A DNA stretch of 64,000 nt, taken from NCBI RefSeq assembly GCF_900109115.1, contig NZ_FNYV01000005.1:377509-441508 (forward strand). Direction: 5' to 3'. The translations under genes were made by a program, and so were the position numbers. This DNA is from Micromonospora phaseoli (GTDB taxonomy: Bacteria > Actinomycetota > Actinomycetes > Mycobacteriales > Micromonosporaceae). Below are positions 44,784 through 57,056 of this stretch, piece by piece (position 1 is the first letter of the stretch; the number at the start of each line of letters is the position of its first letter). A model generated the notes under the pieces. That model was not told the origin of the DNA. It worked only from the letters and a program-made list of their open reading frames with translations, and made no database searches.

Positions 44784-45896
44784 TCAGTCCGTCAGGTCCG
44801 TCGGCAGCAGGCCGAAGATCGTCGAGTCGGCCCGGTCGCCGGCCGTGCCGGGCAGCCGCCCCCGCAGCAGTCCCTCCCGCCGGAACCCGGCCTTCTCCAG
44901 CACCCGCTGGGAGGCCGCGTTCTCCGGCAGCGTGCCGGCCCAGAGTCGGGCCAGGCCGACGCGGTCGAACCCCCATCGGGCCAGCAGCCGTACCGCCCGG
45001 GTCGCGTAGCCGTGCCCGCGCCATCCGGGCAGCAGGCTGTAACCGATCATCGCCTGGCGGCTGGCGGGCTGGTCGTAGTGCAGCATGCAGTTGCCGACGA
45101 AAGCTCCGGACGACCCGTCGAGGATGGTCATCGCGGCGGCCGTGCCGACCAGCCACTGACTCTCCGCGCCGCGGCAGCGCTGGTCGACCTCGTCCCGGGT
45201 GGCCGACACCGGGGGCACCCGGGTCTGCACCACCGCCGGATCGGTGTGCAGCAGGTACGTCTGGTCGGCGTCCCGCGGACCGAGGCGACGCAGGACGATC
45301 ACGCCGTCGGTGAGCCGACCGCCGGGCAGGTCCGGTAACGGGCGCTCGGCCGGCCCGGGCGGATCGTCGGCGAGGCGTGCCCACACCATCAGGTCCCGCC
45401 GGCCGCCGCCCCGCACCGGCGCGGCTCGGCGGCGTACCCCCTCCGGCCGGAAGCCGGCGGCCAGCGCGACCCGCTGGCTGGCGGCGTTCTCGACGTGGGT
45501 GAGCAGCTCCAACCGGGCGGTGCCGGCGGCGAAGGCGTGCTCTGCCAGGGCCCGGGTGGCGGCGGTGGCCACGCCCCGGCCGCGCGCCCACGGCGCGACC
45601 CAGTAGCCGATCTCGGCCTGGCCTCGCGCCGGCACCGGATGGCTCAGCCCGACGGTGCCGAGCAGTCGGTCGGTGGCCGGGTCGGTGACGGCGTACGCGG
45701 CCCCACCGCTGGTGAAGGCGGCGGGGGCGCTCTCGGCCACCCAGTGCCGGGCGTCGGCCTCGGTGTAGGGGTTGGGCAGCCCGTCGATGAACCGTTGGGT
45801 GAGCGGATCGGAGCAGCCGGCCACGATGTCGGCCACGTCGTCCGGGCCGAACGCGCGCAGCCGTACCCCGGGGGCCTCGATCGGTGGCGGCGTCAT
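44784..45896 (-). CDS. Tandem GNAT acetyltransferase (two domains)
   Basis: 370 residues holding two GNAT domains, about 1-180 and 195-365. Each has the acetyl-CoA loop pattern: IGYWVAPWARGRGVATAATR in the first and IGYSLLPGWRGHGYATRAV in the second, followed by NAASQRVALAAGF and NAASQRVLEKAGF. The RimJ/RimL branch acetylates protein N-termini or small amines. ATG 45896 overlaps the upstream stop (ATGA). Substrate unknown. Confidence 0.88.
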   Translation of the reverse strand: MTPPPIEAPGVRLRAFGPDDVADIVAGCSDPLTQRFIDGLPNPYTEADARHWVAESAPAAFTSGGAAYAVTDPATDRLLGTVGLSHPVPARGQAEIGYWVAPWARGRGVATAATRALAEHAFAAGTARLELLTHVENAASQRVALAAGFRPEGVRRRAAPVRGGGRRDLMVWARLADDPPGPAERPLPDLPGGRLTDGVIVLRRLGPRDADQTYLLHTDPAVVQTRVPPVSATRDEVDQRCRGAESQWLVGTAAAMTILDGSSGAFVGNCMLHYDQPASRQAMIGYSLLPGWRGHGYATRAVRLLARWGFDRVGLARLWAGTLPENAASQRVLEKAGFRREGLLRGRLPGTAGDRADSTIFGLLPTDLTD

Positions 45897-47047
45897 GCCA
45901 GGTCCTCCGCGAGCAGCGCGCCCATCCAGGCGTCCACCCGGGCACCGCGGTGGAGCAGGGCCTTGCGGGCGGTGCCTTCGAAGGTGAAGCCGGCCTTCTC
46001 GGCGACCCGGCGGGAGGCGACGTTGCCGACGTTGGCCCGCCACTCCACGCGGGCCAGCCCGAGCGTGGTGAAGCCCCAGGCGCAGACCGCGGCCAGCGCG
46101 GCCGGCTGGTAGCCGCGGCCCCGGGCGTGCGGCGCGGTCATGAAGCCGACGTCGGCGAGCAGCGGATCGGTGGCCGACAGCCGCAGGTCGATCGAGCCGG
46201 CGTACCGGTCGGCGGGATCGGCGATGACGAAGTTGGCGCTGGTACCGGCGGCCCAGGTGCCGCGTACGAACGTCAGGAAGTCCTCGGCATCCGTGCGTTG
46301 GTAGCCCTCCGGCACGGTGGTCCAGCGCAGGGTCTCGGGGTCGCGGCAGGTGGCGACGATCGTGTCGAGGTCGTACTCCTCCAGCGGGCGCAGGCTCAGC
46401 TCGTGCGGGCCGGCGGTGGCGAACAGGGTGGGCTGCCCCCGGCCGAAGACGCCCGCCCGGCGGGCCGCCAGCGTGCCCGGGCCGGCGGGGCCGACCTCGC
46501 CAGGCGCGGGCACGTCGCCGGGCAGCAGCGACCCGAACCATTCGTGGCTGCCGTGCTCCGGGTCGGCCGCCCGCAGCCGCCCCTCGATCTGGAAGCCGGC
46601 CCGGAGGGCGACCAGCCGGGAGGCGTGGTTGCCCACCAGGGCCCCCCAGAGCAGCCGACGCATCTTCAACTGCTCGAAGGACCACCGGGCGAGGGTCCGG
46701 ACGGCGTGGACGGCGACGCCCTGGCCGCGCGCCCAGGGGGCGGTCCAGTAGCCGATCTCGCTGAGCTCGTGGTGGCGGTCGATCGTGTTCAGCCCACAGG
46801 CACCGAGCAGCTCACCGGTGGCGGCGTCGCAGACCGCGAAGGGCGCGCCGGTACCGAGTTCCCACTGGCGGGCGCGGTCGGCGACGAACTTCTGGGCGTG
46901 TTCGGGCCGGTACGGGCGGGGTACGCTGGTCCAGCGCTGGATGTCCGGATCCTGGCAGGCGCGGTGCACGGCGTCAGCGTCAGCGGCACGCCACGGCCGT
47001 AGCAGCAGGCCGTCCTCGGTGATCTCCACGGGCTCCATCGGCACCAT
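45893..47047 (-). CDS. Tandem GNAT acetyltransferase (two domains)
   Basis: 384 residues, again two RimJ-like GNAT domains (about 1-175 and 215-380): IGYWTAPWARGQGVAVHAVR with NHASRLVALRAGF, and VGFMTAPHARGRGYQPAAL with NVASRRVAEKAGF. It is co-translated with the next double-GNAT gene, so four domains are made from one message. Likely duplication history; substrate unknown. ATG 47038 is an alternative start. Confidence 0.88.
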   Translation of the reverse strand: MVPMEPVEITEDGLLLRPWRAADADAVHRACQDPDIQRWTSVPRPYRPEHAQKFVADRARQWELGTGAPFAVCDAATGELLGACGLNTIDRHHELSEIGYWTAPWARGQGVAVHAVRTLARWSFEQLKMRRLLWGALVGNHASRLVALRAGFQIEGRLRAADPEHGSHEWFGSLLPGDVPAPGEVGPAGPGTLAARRAGVFGRGQPTLFATAGPHELSLRPLEEYDLDTIVATCRDPETLRWTTVPEGYQRTDAEDFLTFVRGTWAAGTSANFVIADPADRYAGSIDLRLSATDPLLADVGFMTAPHARGRGYQPAALAAVCAWGFTTLGLARVEWRANVGNVASRRVAEKAGFTFEGTARKALLHRGARVDAWMGALLAEDLA

Positions 47048-47209
47048 CGTGCCGGATCGTTCGCCGACGGCGTAACCGGATAACCGGGACGCGCGTAGGC
47101 GCAGAGCGTGTTATGTCGGTTTCGCGGTGCTCGACCGCCGCCACCAGTGACCATCGGCCCGCCGGAACGCCTACGATGGTTCGGAGACTGTCTAGGGGAG
47201 CGTTGATCC

Positions 47210-50119
<2,910 letters not shown>

Positions 50120-50128
50120 CGCCTGATC

Positions 50129-50169
50129 CAGAGAGCCGGGCCGCCCGCATTGGGCGGCCCGGCTCTCTG
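50129..50169 (+). terminator. secA terminator
   Basis: An 18-bp perfect stem (50129-50146 with 50152-50169) with loop GCATT, ten nt after the secA stop. G+C-rich with no real T-run. It also faces the convergent Rv3235-like gene. Confidence 0.8.
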
Positions 50170-50225
50170 TGGTCAGTGGTCGGCCTCCAGGTGGGCTCCG
50201 GGTCTCGGTGTCTGACGTGGACGGG

Positions 50226-50897
50226 TCAGAGGACTCGCAGGTCCGTGCAGAGCCAGTTGCCGCGTCGGTGCTCCAGGCGTAGTGCCAGCGCCCAGCTTCG
50301 GCCGGCGACTCCGGTGAGCACCGCGGCGGCCTCGATGGCGGCGGGGTGTGGCTCGCAGACGCGGAGCCGACGCAGCCGGAGCCCGGGGCGGGTCGAGCGA
50401 CGCCGCGCGGGTGCCCCACGGGCGGTGGCCCGGGCGAGTTCGGGCAGCAGCACAGCGGAGCGGGCCGGGTCGAGCTGCTGCCGGAGCTGCACCGGCGGCC
50501 GGAAGCCGTTGAGCACCTCGAGGCAGGTGGTGACGAACCGGTGGGCGACGCGGGTGGCCGCCGGGGTGGCCGTGGCCAGGGCCTCGGGCGGCAGGTGCCG
50601 GATCATGTCGTGGCCTGGTCCGGCCGGCGTGGGTCGTACGAATGGAGCTGGCTCGTTCGCCGTGGGCGTGCCGGTACGTCTGCCGGAACGGGTGGCGCTC
50701 CACCGGGCGGGCGGCCGATCGGAAGGGCGTCCGGTGGACCAGCGTTGGGTGGCGGCGAAGAGGTCGAGGGCGAGCTGCCCTTCGGTCTGGGTGGGCCAGC
50801 CGGCGGTTTCCTCGTCGACGAAGGGCGGATCGGACGCGGGCACGGGGCGCAGCCGCACGGGCGGGTGCGCCGGCCCGGGTCGCCGGAGATCCTTCAT
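50226..50897 (-). CDS. Rv3235-like protein (DUF6459)
   Basis: About 223 residues. The N-terminal half is Pro/Arg-rich and low in complexity; the C-terminal half (about 105-223) contains the family core FVTTCLEVLNGFRPPVQL and ends with RSWALALRLEHRRGNWLCTDLRVL. The mycobacterial homologue lies in the same secA neighbourhood. ATG 50897 chosen over a TTG 18 nt upstream. Function unknown. Confidence 0.8.
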   Translation of the reverse strand: MKDLRRPGPAHPPVRLRPVPASDPPFVDEETAGWPTQTEGQLALDLFAATQRWSTGRPSDRPPARWSATRSGRRTGTPTANEPAPFVRPTPAGPGHDMIRHLPPEALATATPAATRVAHRFVTTCLEVLNGFRPPVQLRQQLDPARSAVLLPELARATARGAPARRRSTRPGLRLRRLRVCEPHPAAIEAAAVLTGVAGRSWALALRLEHRRGNWLCTDLRVL

Positions 50898-51009
50898 CAG
50901 GCTGCCCCCACTCAACCGCAGTTGTTTGCGTTTGCTTTCGTTTGCCTTCGGCAGCGTCGATTCTCCGGCATGACGAAGGTGTCGGTCAATGCCCGGTGGG
51001 GTCGTTCGG

Positions 51010-51237
51010 CTACTCGGGGTCGCGTTCGGTCAGCGGGTTGCCGCGTACCCACTCGGCGGTCTCCGCGTACTTGCGCTGGATGTACTCCTCCAGCCGGGCC
51101 CGCTCGACCCGCCACTGGCCCCGGCCGCCGACCTTGATCGCGGGTAGTTCACCGCTGCGTACCATGTGGTAGACCTGCGAGTCCGACACGTTCAGCTCGG
51201 TGGCCACGTCGGAGAGGAGCAGGAACCTCGGCTCCAC
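51010..51237 (-). CDS. Excisionase/BldC-type helix-turn-helix protein
   Basis: 75 residues. LLLSDVATELNVSDSQVYHMVRSGELPAIKVGGRGQWR is a MerR-like/excisionase (HTH_17) winged helix, followed by a helix ending IQRKYAETAEW. GTG 51237 has GGAG five nt upstream. Probably a small DNA-binding regulator; target unknown. It is not next to an integrase, so phage excision is unlikely. Confidence 0.85.
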   Translation of the reverse strand: MEPRFLLLSDVATELNVSDSQVYHMVRSGELPAIKVGGRGQWRVERARLEEYIQRKYAETAEWVRGNPLTERDPE

Positions 51238-51457
51238 GGAAACTCCCAGGGTTGGTGTCGTTTGCCTCAGTTTGCCATCGGCGGCCAGGTCAGGCCATCC
51301 GGTGTCGAACGGCACGCCGGCGTAGCCGGACACACCGGGCGCAGTCGGAACTTCCACCGGAGCGGTCGGGGGTGTATGACGGTCAGGGTGCGCGACGCGG
51401 TCGTACGCCCGGCCGGCGGCGTCGCCGGCGAACGGAGCAGAGCGGGGGAGATCACCG

Positions 51458-51976
51458 GTGACTGACGAGCTTGTCCGGGTCTACGTGCCGGCGACCGTGT
51501 CGATGCTGGCCAGGCTGCCGGAGCAGGGCCTCGCCGTGACGCAGGCGCACGCGGTGACTCCGACGTTGCGCGAGTGGTACGCGGAGGGCGACGAGGAGGA
51601 GCTGGAGTACGTCGCCTTCACCCGGGCCGCCCAGGATGCCCTGCAACTGATCCGCCACGACCCGGCCGTCCCGCCTCGGCGGGTGGTGGTCTCGGCGGAT
51701 CTGCCGGCGACAACGGTCGGCCGGGGCGACGGCGAGCTGGGCTCCAGCACGGTGGAGTTGCGCGGCCCGGTGCCGGCCGCCGCCGTGGCGGCCATTCACG
51801 TGGACGGCGCGGACGCCGCGACCGACGTCGCCGCCGCCGCGCAGGTGGTGATGGAGGCGCTGGCCGGCGACCCCGACGCGCAGTTCACCGTCGACGGCGC
51901 CGAGGACCACGAACTGGAGTGGTACGACCCGAGCGAGCTGGAGTCGCTGCTCGGTGCCGCCGCCGCGGGGGAGTGA
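51458..51976 (+). CDS. DUF6912 family protein
   Basis: 172 residues, acidic, cytosolic. Begins [16 protein letters not shown] and ends [15 protein letters not shown], characteristic of an uncharacterised actinobacterial family. GTG 51458 has GGGGGAG seven nt upstream. Divergent from the helix-turn-helix gene. Confidence 0.8.
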   Translation: MTDELVRVYVPATVSMLARLPEQGLAVTQAHAVTPTLREWYAEGDEEELEYVAFTRAAQDALQLIRHDPAVPPRRVVVSADLPATTVGRGDGELGSSTVELRGPVPAAAVAAIHVDGADAATDVAAAAQVVMEALAGDPDAQFTVDGAEDHELEWYDPSELESLLGAAAAGE

Positions 51977-52035
51977 CCGGCCGGCCCCCCGGCCCTCCGC
52001 AAACCGACCTCGGGTCTCGCTGCCCTCGATTACGC

Positions 52036-53076
52036 TCAGCGGCCGGCGGTGCCGGTGCTCGCCTCGTCGGCGCCTGCCTCGTCCGGCTCGGGCACCTCGT
52101 CGTCGGCCGGCGGGGAGGCGAGCGTGCGGCCGAAGGTGACCATGGCGGTCAGTGCGCCGACGAACAGCACCCAGATGGCGTTGTCCACCCGCGAGGTGCC
52201 GAGAGATGTCTGCGCCACCGCGTCCGCCTCGCTGAGCGCGGCGGCCAGGTCGATCAGCGAACGCCCACCGACTCTGATGATCACCTCGGTGAGGAGCAGC
52301 AGCAGCCCCGGGCCCGCCCCGGCGACGAGGTAGGCCGGCCAGCGCAGCTCGGCTCCCGTGCCGCTGCGGGCGGCCCGCCGCCGTGCCCAGGTGAGGTAGC
52401 CGAACGCCAGGGCGCCGGCGATGAGCCCGGCCAGCAGGGACTCGGTCCGGGAGACCCAGCTGGCCGCGTTGACCAGCGACTGCTGGCTGTCGCCGGCACC
52501 GAAGAGGTCGAACAACGGATCGCGGACCACGCTGAAGGCCACCACGAAGAGCAGGGTGACCAGCGCGGCGTAGGCCACCGCCCCGACCACCGCACCGTTG
52601 CGGGCACCCGCGAGCGCACCACCGATGACGGCTGCGGCTGCGGTGGTGCCGGCGATCGTCCGGGTGGTCGTGTCGCCGGCGTAGCTGAGGTCGATCGCGA
52701 GCGCCGCGAGGAGCCCCACCAGCAGGCCGGTGCCGACCGCCACCGCGAATCGCAGGGTGGTCCGGTCACCCCGGCGGGAGACCGGCTCGCTGGCGGCCAA
52801 CCCCACCGCCGCGCCGGCCACCAGCGCGGCCGAGATCACGCCGGGCAGCGCGAAGGCCGAGAGGCTGACCGCGGTGACGCCGGCGGTCGCCGAGCTGATC
52901 GCCTCGCGGGTCGACCAGAGCATCGCCGCCAGCCAGCCCGCCGCCAGCAGCGCCAGCGGCAGTGTCCCGGGTGCGGGTGTGGGGCGTCCGGTGTCGGTGG
53001 CCCCGGCGGGGGACGGGTCGACTGTCTCCGGAGGGTCGGGCTGCGCGGCGGTCGCCCCACCGGGCTCGTTGCTCAT
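52036..53076 (-). CDS. Multi-pass membrane protein
   Basis: 346 residues. A Pro/Thr-rich cytoplasmic N-terminus (about 1-38), about eight hydrophobic segments and an acidic C-terminal tail. No family motif recognised. ATG 53076 has GGGGAG just upstream. Conserved in this neighbourhood in related actinobacteria as far as I recall; function unknown. Confidence 0.75.
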   Translation of the reverse strand: MSNEPGGATAAQPDPPETVDPSPAGATDTGRPTPAPGTLPLALLAAGWLAAMLWSTREAISSATAGVTAVSLSAFALPGVISAALVAGAAVGLAASEPVSRRGDRTTLRFAVAVGTGLLVGLLAALAIDLSYAGDTTTRTIAGTTAAAAVIGGALAGARNGAVVGAVAYAALVTLLFVVAFSVVRDPLFDLFGAGDSQQSLVNAASWVSRTESLLAGLIAGALAFGYLTWARRRAARSGTGAELRWPAYLVAGAGPGLLLLLTEVIIRVGGRSLIDLAAALSEADAVAQTSLGTSRVDNAIWVLFVGALTAMVTFGRTLASPPADDEVPEPDEAGADEASTGTAGR

Positions 53077-53361
53077 CGTCTCCCCTTCGCCGCCAGGCCC
53101 GACCGGGCCGGAACGTCACCGGCAACCCAGCGTACGCGGCGAACTAGCGCGAGAACCCGAAACCCGCAGCGCCTGCGTTCCTTCGGTTGTTTACCGACTT
53201 CGGGTACGAATCCATGCCGAATTTCATCGACGGCCTCTTGATCCCCGGTTTCGGCCTGGCCGGGATGTGATCGGGCGGCGCTGGACATGGGAGGATCGGC
53301 AGGAGGTCCCGCAACCACGGGGCCGGTTTCGCCATCGCCGTCGAGATCGCCAGGAGCCCTG

Positions 53362-54990
53362 ATGGACGCCGTGTTCTCCGTACCCGAGCCGCACAACGAG
53401 CCGGTGCGAACCTACGAGCCGGGCAGCGCTGACCGCGAGCGGCTCCAGCGGCGGCTCACCGAGCTGGCCGCCGAGCGGATCGACCTGCCGATGACCATCG
53501 CGGGCGAGCAGCGGATGGCCGGCGGCGAGTCCATCCAGGTGGTGCAGCCGCACCGGCACGCCGAGGTGCTCGGCGTCACCGGGCACGCCACCCACGACGA
53601 CGCGCGGGCGGCGGTCAAGGCGGCCAAGGACGCCGCACCGGGCTGGCGCGCGCTGCCCTTCGAGGAACGGGCCGCGATCTTCCTGCGCGCCGCCGAACTG
53701 CTCGCCGGCCCCTGGCGGGACACGCTCAACGCGGCCACCATGCTCGGCCAGTCGAAGACCGCGGTGCAGGCCGAGATCGACGCGGCCTGCGAGTTCATCG
53801 ACTTCCTGCGGTTCAACGTGCACTTCGCCCGCCGGCTCCTCGCCGAGCAGCCGATCTCGTCGGCCGGGGTGTGGAACCGCTTCGACCACCGGCCGCTGGA
53901 GGGCTTCGTCTACGCGGTCACCCCGTTCAACTTCACCGCGATCGCCGGCAACCTGCCCTCGGCGCCGGCCCTGCTCGGCAACACGGTGGTCTGGAAGCCG
54001 GGCCCGACCCAGCAGTTCGCGGCGCACTTCACCATGCGGCTGTTCGAGGCGGCCGGCCTTCCGCCCGGCGTGATCAACATGGTCACCGGCCGGGGTGAGG
54101 AGGTCTCCGACGTGGTGCTGGCCGACCCCGATCTGGCCGGCATCCACTTCACCGGGTCCACCAAGGTCTTCCAGCACCTCTGGCGCACTGTCGGGGAGAG
54201 GATCGCGACCTACCGGGGCTACCCGAGGCTGGTCGGCGAGACCGGGGGCAAGGATTTCGTGGTCGCGCACCCCAGCGCCGACGTCGATGCCCTGCACACC
54301 GCGCTGATCCGCGGCGCCTTCGAGTACCAGGGCCAGAAGTGCTCGGCGGCCTCCCGGGCGTACGTCCCGCGTTCGCTCTGGGAGGGCGGCCTGCGTGACC
54401 GGCTGGCCGCCACCGCCGACGGGCTGGCCTACGGCGACGTCACCGACTTCCGCAACTTCGGCGGCGCGGTGATCGACGACAAGGCGTTCTCCCGGCACGC
54501 CGCGGCGCTGGAGTTGATCTCCTCCGACGACAGTTGCCGGGTCATCGCCGGCGGTACCGCCGACGACTCGATCGGCTGGTTCGTCCGTCCGACGATCTTC
54601 GAATGCGGCGACCCGGCCCACGAGACCTTCACCACCGAGTACTTCGGGCCGATCCTCGGCGTGCACGTCTTCGACGACGCCCGCTTCGACGAGGTGGTCA
54701 CCCAGGCCGAGTCGATCGCCCCGTACGCGCTGACCGGGTCGATCTTCGCCACCGACCGCCGGGTGGTGGACGCGGTGGCCGAGAAGATGCGCTACGCGGC
54801 GGGCAACTTCTACATCAACGACAAGCCGACCGGTGCGGTGGTCGGGCAGCAGCCCTTCGGCGGCGCGCGGGCCAGCGGCACCAACGACAAGGCCGGCTCC
54901 TGGCACAACCTGGTCCGCTGGACGTCGCCCCGGACCATAAAGGAGACCTTCGTCCCGCCCACCGACCACACCTACCCGCACATGGGCTGA
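53362..54990 (+). CDS. pruA: 1-pyrroline-5-carboxylate dehydrogenase
   Basis: 542 residues, the normal length of the stand-alone P5C dehydrogenase. VTPFNFTAIAGNLPSAP, GETGGKDF (Glu293), QGQKCSAASR (Cys327) and the C-terminal FGGARASGTNDKAG motif, diagnostic for the family. Oxidises glutamate semialdehyde to glutamate in proline catabolism. ATG 53362 has CAGGAG five nt upstream. No proline dehydrogenase gene is adjacent. Confidence 0.95.
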   Translation: MDAVFSVPEPHNEPVRTYEPGSADRERLQRRLTELAAERIDLPMTIAGEQRMAGGESIQVVQPHRHAEVLGVTGHATHDDARAAVKAAKDAAPGWRALPFEERAAIFLRAAELLAGPWRDTLNAATMLGQSKTAVQAEIDAACEFIDFLRFNVHFARRLLAEQPISSAGVWNRFDHRPLEGFVYAVTPFNFTAIAGNLPSAPALLGNTVVWKPGPTQQFAAHFTMRLFEAAGLPPGVINMVTGRGEEVSDVVLADPDLAGIHFTGSTKVFQHLWRTVGERIATYRGYPRLVGETGGKDFVVAHPSADVDALHTALIRGAFEYQGQKCSAASRAYVPRSLWEGGLRDRLAATADGLAYGDVTDFRNFGGAVIDDKAFSRHAAALELISSDDSCRVIAGGTADDSIGWFVRPTIFECGDPAHETFTTEYFGPILGVHVFDDARFDEVVTQAESIAPYALTGSIFATDRRVVDAVAEKMRYAAGNFYINDKPTGAVVGQQPFGGARASGTNDKAGSWHNLVRWTSPRTIKETFVPPTDHTYPHMG

Positions 54991-54994
54991 GGTG

Positions 54995-55047
54995 TAAGGA
55001 AGGGCCCCTTCTTAACGCCTCGCGTATAGGAGGGGCCCCTTCTTAAC
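54995..55047. repeat. 53-bp paired GGGCCCC/TTAAC repeat, copy 2
   Basis: TAAGGAAGGGCCCCTTC then TTAACGCCTC, then GGAGGGGCCCCTTCTTAAC. Same length and layout as 21470-21522, four nt after the pruA stop. Left ends share TAAGGA and the centre TTAACGCCTC. Confidence 0.8.
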
Positions 55048-55171
55048 TGATCCTCGCACTGGGCAGGGCCGATGCACCGTCGCGCACCGACAGTGCACAT
55101 AGGAAACCCCATTGGGTGGCGAAACGGTGAAATCCTGGACGCCGGCCCGGCAAAGTGGCAGCGTGAGGGGC

Positions 55172-55687
55172 ATGGCGGAAACCGGAGTCAACCCCACGGC
55201 GGCGGCCCTGCTTGGGCTGCTCCACGAGGGTCCCATGACAGGTGGCCAGTTGATGGCTGCCGCCGAGCGCCGACTGGCGCCGTACTGGTCAATGACCCGC
55301 AGCCAGGTCTACCGGGAGTTGCCGGTGCTGGCCGAGCGGGGTTTCGTCCGGTTGGGCAAGCCCGGACCGCGGATGAGTCAACCGTACGCGCTCACGGCCG
55401 CCGGCAAACGAACATTCTCCCGATGGCTGGCCGAGGACCCGGGGCGGGACACCATCCGCAACCCGATCGCCCTGCGCATCGCCTTCGGAAATCTGCACTC
55501 CCCGAGCCAGCTCAAGAACCTCCAGGCCGCGGCCAACGAGTACCACACCGATGCGCTGGCCCGGGTCCGCGAGCAGGTCAAGAACGCCAAGAAGGAAGGC
55601 GACACGTACGACGCGAGCGCGCTCGAGTTCGCCGTGGCGTACCACCGGGCCGCGCTCTCCTGGCTCAAGAGCGCTCCCGCCGGCTGA
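55172..55687 (+). CDS. PadR family transcriptional regulator
   Basis: 171 residues. A PadR winged helix (about 10-85, LLGLLHEGPMTGGQLMAAAE, SQVYRELPVLAERGFV) followed by a helical C-terminal dimerisation part (about 100-165). ATG 55172 chosen because the conserved domain starts close by; GTG 55163 also in frame. Regulatory target unknown; no adjacent transporter or decarboxylase gene. Confidence 0.87.
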   Translation: MAETGVNPTAAALLGLLHEGPMTGGQLMAAAERRLAPYWSMTRSQVYRELPVLAERGFVRLGKPGPRMSQPYALTAAGKRTFSRWLAEDPGRDTIRNPIALRIAFGNLHSPSQLKNLQAAANEYHTDALARVREQVKNAKKEGDTYDASALEFAVAYHRAALSWLKSAPAG

Positions 55688-55706
55688 CCTCGACCTGCCG
55701 GTTTCC

Positions 55707-55802
55707 GGCTCGGTCTGCGGGCTCGCAAGCTCACTCCTCGTCCGAGCAGGGCTTTTCTGGCTCGGTCTGCGGGGCTCGCAAGCTCACTCCTCGTTCGAGC
55801 AG
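55707..55802. repeat. Tandem 43/44-bp repeats before prfB
   Basis: Two copies (55707-55749 and 55759-55802) of a unit starting GGCTCGGTCTGCGGG and ending CGAGCAG, differing by one indel and one substitution. A degenerate relative forms the gabT 5' end. The prfB -10 element begins right after the second copy. Confidence 0.85.
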
Positions 55803-55808
55803 TACCCT
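55803..55808 (+). promoter_or_regulatory. Leaderless promoter -10 element of prfB
   Basis: TACCCT eight nt before GTG 55817; no Shine-Dalgarno sequence. The repeat copy just upstream would form the -35 region. Confidence 0.45.
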
Positions 55809-55816
55809 TGTCTGTC

Positions 55817-56938
55817 GTGACCGCTGCCGATTTCGCCGAACAGCTCAAGGACCTCGACGCCACCCTGCGCAACATCGAGGCGGTGCTCGACTTTGACCGC
55901 CTCCGCGCGGACAAGGCCCGCCTGGAGCAGGAGGCGTCCGCCCCGGACCTCTGGGACGACCAGGCCCGGGCCCAACTGGTCACCTCGCAGTTGTCGCACG
56001 TGAACAGCGAGATCGACAAGCTCGGCAGCCTGCGTTCGCGGTTGGATGACGCGCACGTGCTGCTGGAGCTGGCCGAGGCCGAATCCGACTCGGGGGTGCT
56101 CAGCGAGGTCGAGTCGGAGATCGCCGGGCTGACCAAGGCCATCCAGGACATGGAGGTCCGCACCCTGCTCTCCGGCGAGTACGACTCCCGGGAGGCGCTG
56201 GTGGCCATTCGGGCGGGCGCCGGTGGCGTGGACGCGGCCGACTTCGCCGAGATGCTGCTGCGGATGTACCTGCGGTGGGCCGAGCGGCACGGCTACCCGA
56301 CCGAGGTCTACGAGACCTCGTACGCCGAGGAGGCTGGCCTGAAGTCGGCCACCTTCACCGTCAAGGTGCCGTACGCCTACGGCACGCTCAGCGTGGAGTC
56401 CGGCACCCACCGCCTGGTCCGGATCAGCCCCTTCGACAACCAGGGCCGCCGGCAGACCAGCTTCGCCGGCGTCGAGGTGCTGCCGGTGGTCGAGCAGACC
56501 GACAGCATCGAGATCCCCGAGAACGAGATCCGGGTCGACGTCTACCGCTCCTCGGGGCCGGGCGGGCAGAGCGTCAACACCACCGACTCGGCGGTGCGGC
56601 TCACGCACATCCCGACCGGCATCGTGGTGACCTGCCAGAACGAGAAGTCGCAGCTGCAGAACAAGGCCTCCGCGCTGCGGGTGCTCCAGGCCCGGCTGCT
56701 GGAACGCAAGCGCCAGGAGGAGCAGGCCAAGCTCCAGGGCCTCAAGACCGACGCCGCCGGCTCCTGGGGCGACCAGATGCGTTCGTACGTCTTGCACCCT
56801 TATCAGATGGTGAAGGATTTGCGTACCGAGCAGGAGACCGGCAACCCGACCGCCGTCTTCGACGGTGACCTGGACTCCTTCATCGAGGCGGGGATCCGGT
56901 GGCGTAAGCAGCAGCAACTCGCCAGCAACGGTGCGTGA
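55817..56938 (+). CDS. prfB: Peptide chain release factor 2
   Basis: 373 residues. Anticodon-like tripeptide SPF (VRISPFDN) and the catalytic GGQ ([10 protein letters not shown]) identify RF2, which reads UGA and UAA. The frame is continuous with no internal UGA, so the programmed +1 frameshift found in many RF2 genes is absent. GTG 55817 is chosen because it follows a -10 element; TTG 55808 is in frame but overlaps that element. Confidence 0.95.
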   Translation: MTAADFAEQLKDLDATLRNIEAVLDFDRLRADKARLEQEASAPDLWDDQARAQLVTSQLSHVNSEIDKLGSLRSRLDDAHVLLELAEAESDSGVLSEVESEIAGLTKAIQDMEVRTLLSGEYDSREALVAIRAGAGGVDAADFAEMLLRMYLRWAERHGYPTEVYETSYAEEAGLKSATFTVKVPYAYGTLSVESGTHRLVRISPFDNQGRRQTSFAGVEVLPVVEQTDSIEIPENEIRVDVYRSSGPGGQSVNTTDSAVRLTHIPTGIVVTCQNEKSQLQNKASALRVLQARLLERKRQEEQAKLQGLKTDAAGSWGDQMRSYVLHPYQMVKDLRTEQETGNPTAVFDGDLDSFIEAGIRWRKQQQLASNGA

Positions 56939-57020
56939 TCGATCGTTGGCGGAGCGCGTCGTGGATCTCCACCTGACGTGCTGATTTGACGACTTGCCTC
57001 GCAACGGCGGGGCGTGGGAC

Positions 57021-57056
57021 TTGGCACGGCAGTTACACCGCGTAGACTCACCACCC
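57021..57056 (+). promoter_or_regulatory. Leaderless promoter of ftsE
   Basis: TTGGCA (57021-57026), 16-nt spacer, TAGACT (57043-57048), then eight nt to GTG 57057. A complete sigma-A-type promoter whose start site falls on or beside the start codon. Confidence 0.65.

Noticed and set aside
51010-51237. Phage excisionase marking a prophage or integrative element
   Set aside because: The fold is excisionase-like, but no integrase, attachment repeat or phage gene is near; small HTH proteins of this type are ordinary regulators in actinobacteria.
55817-55960. Programmed +1 frameshift in prfB
   Set aside because: CTTTGAC occurs near codon 25, but the frame reads through it as TTT GAC and no in-frame UGA exists, so no frameshift is needed.
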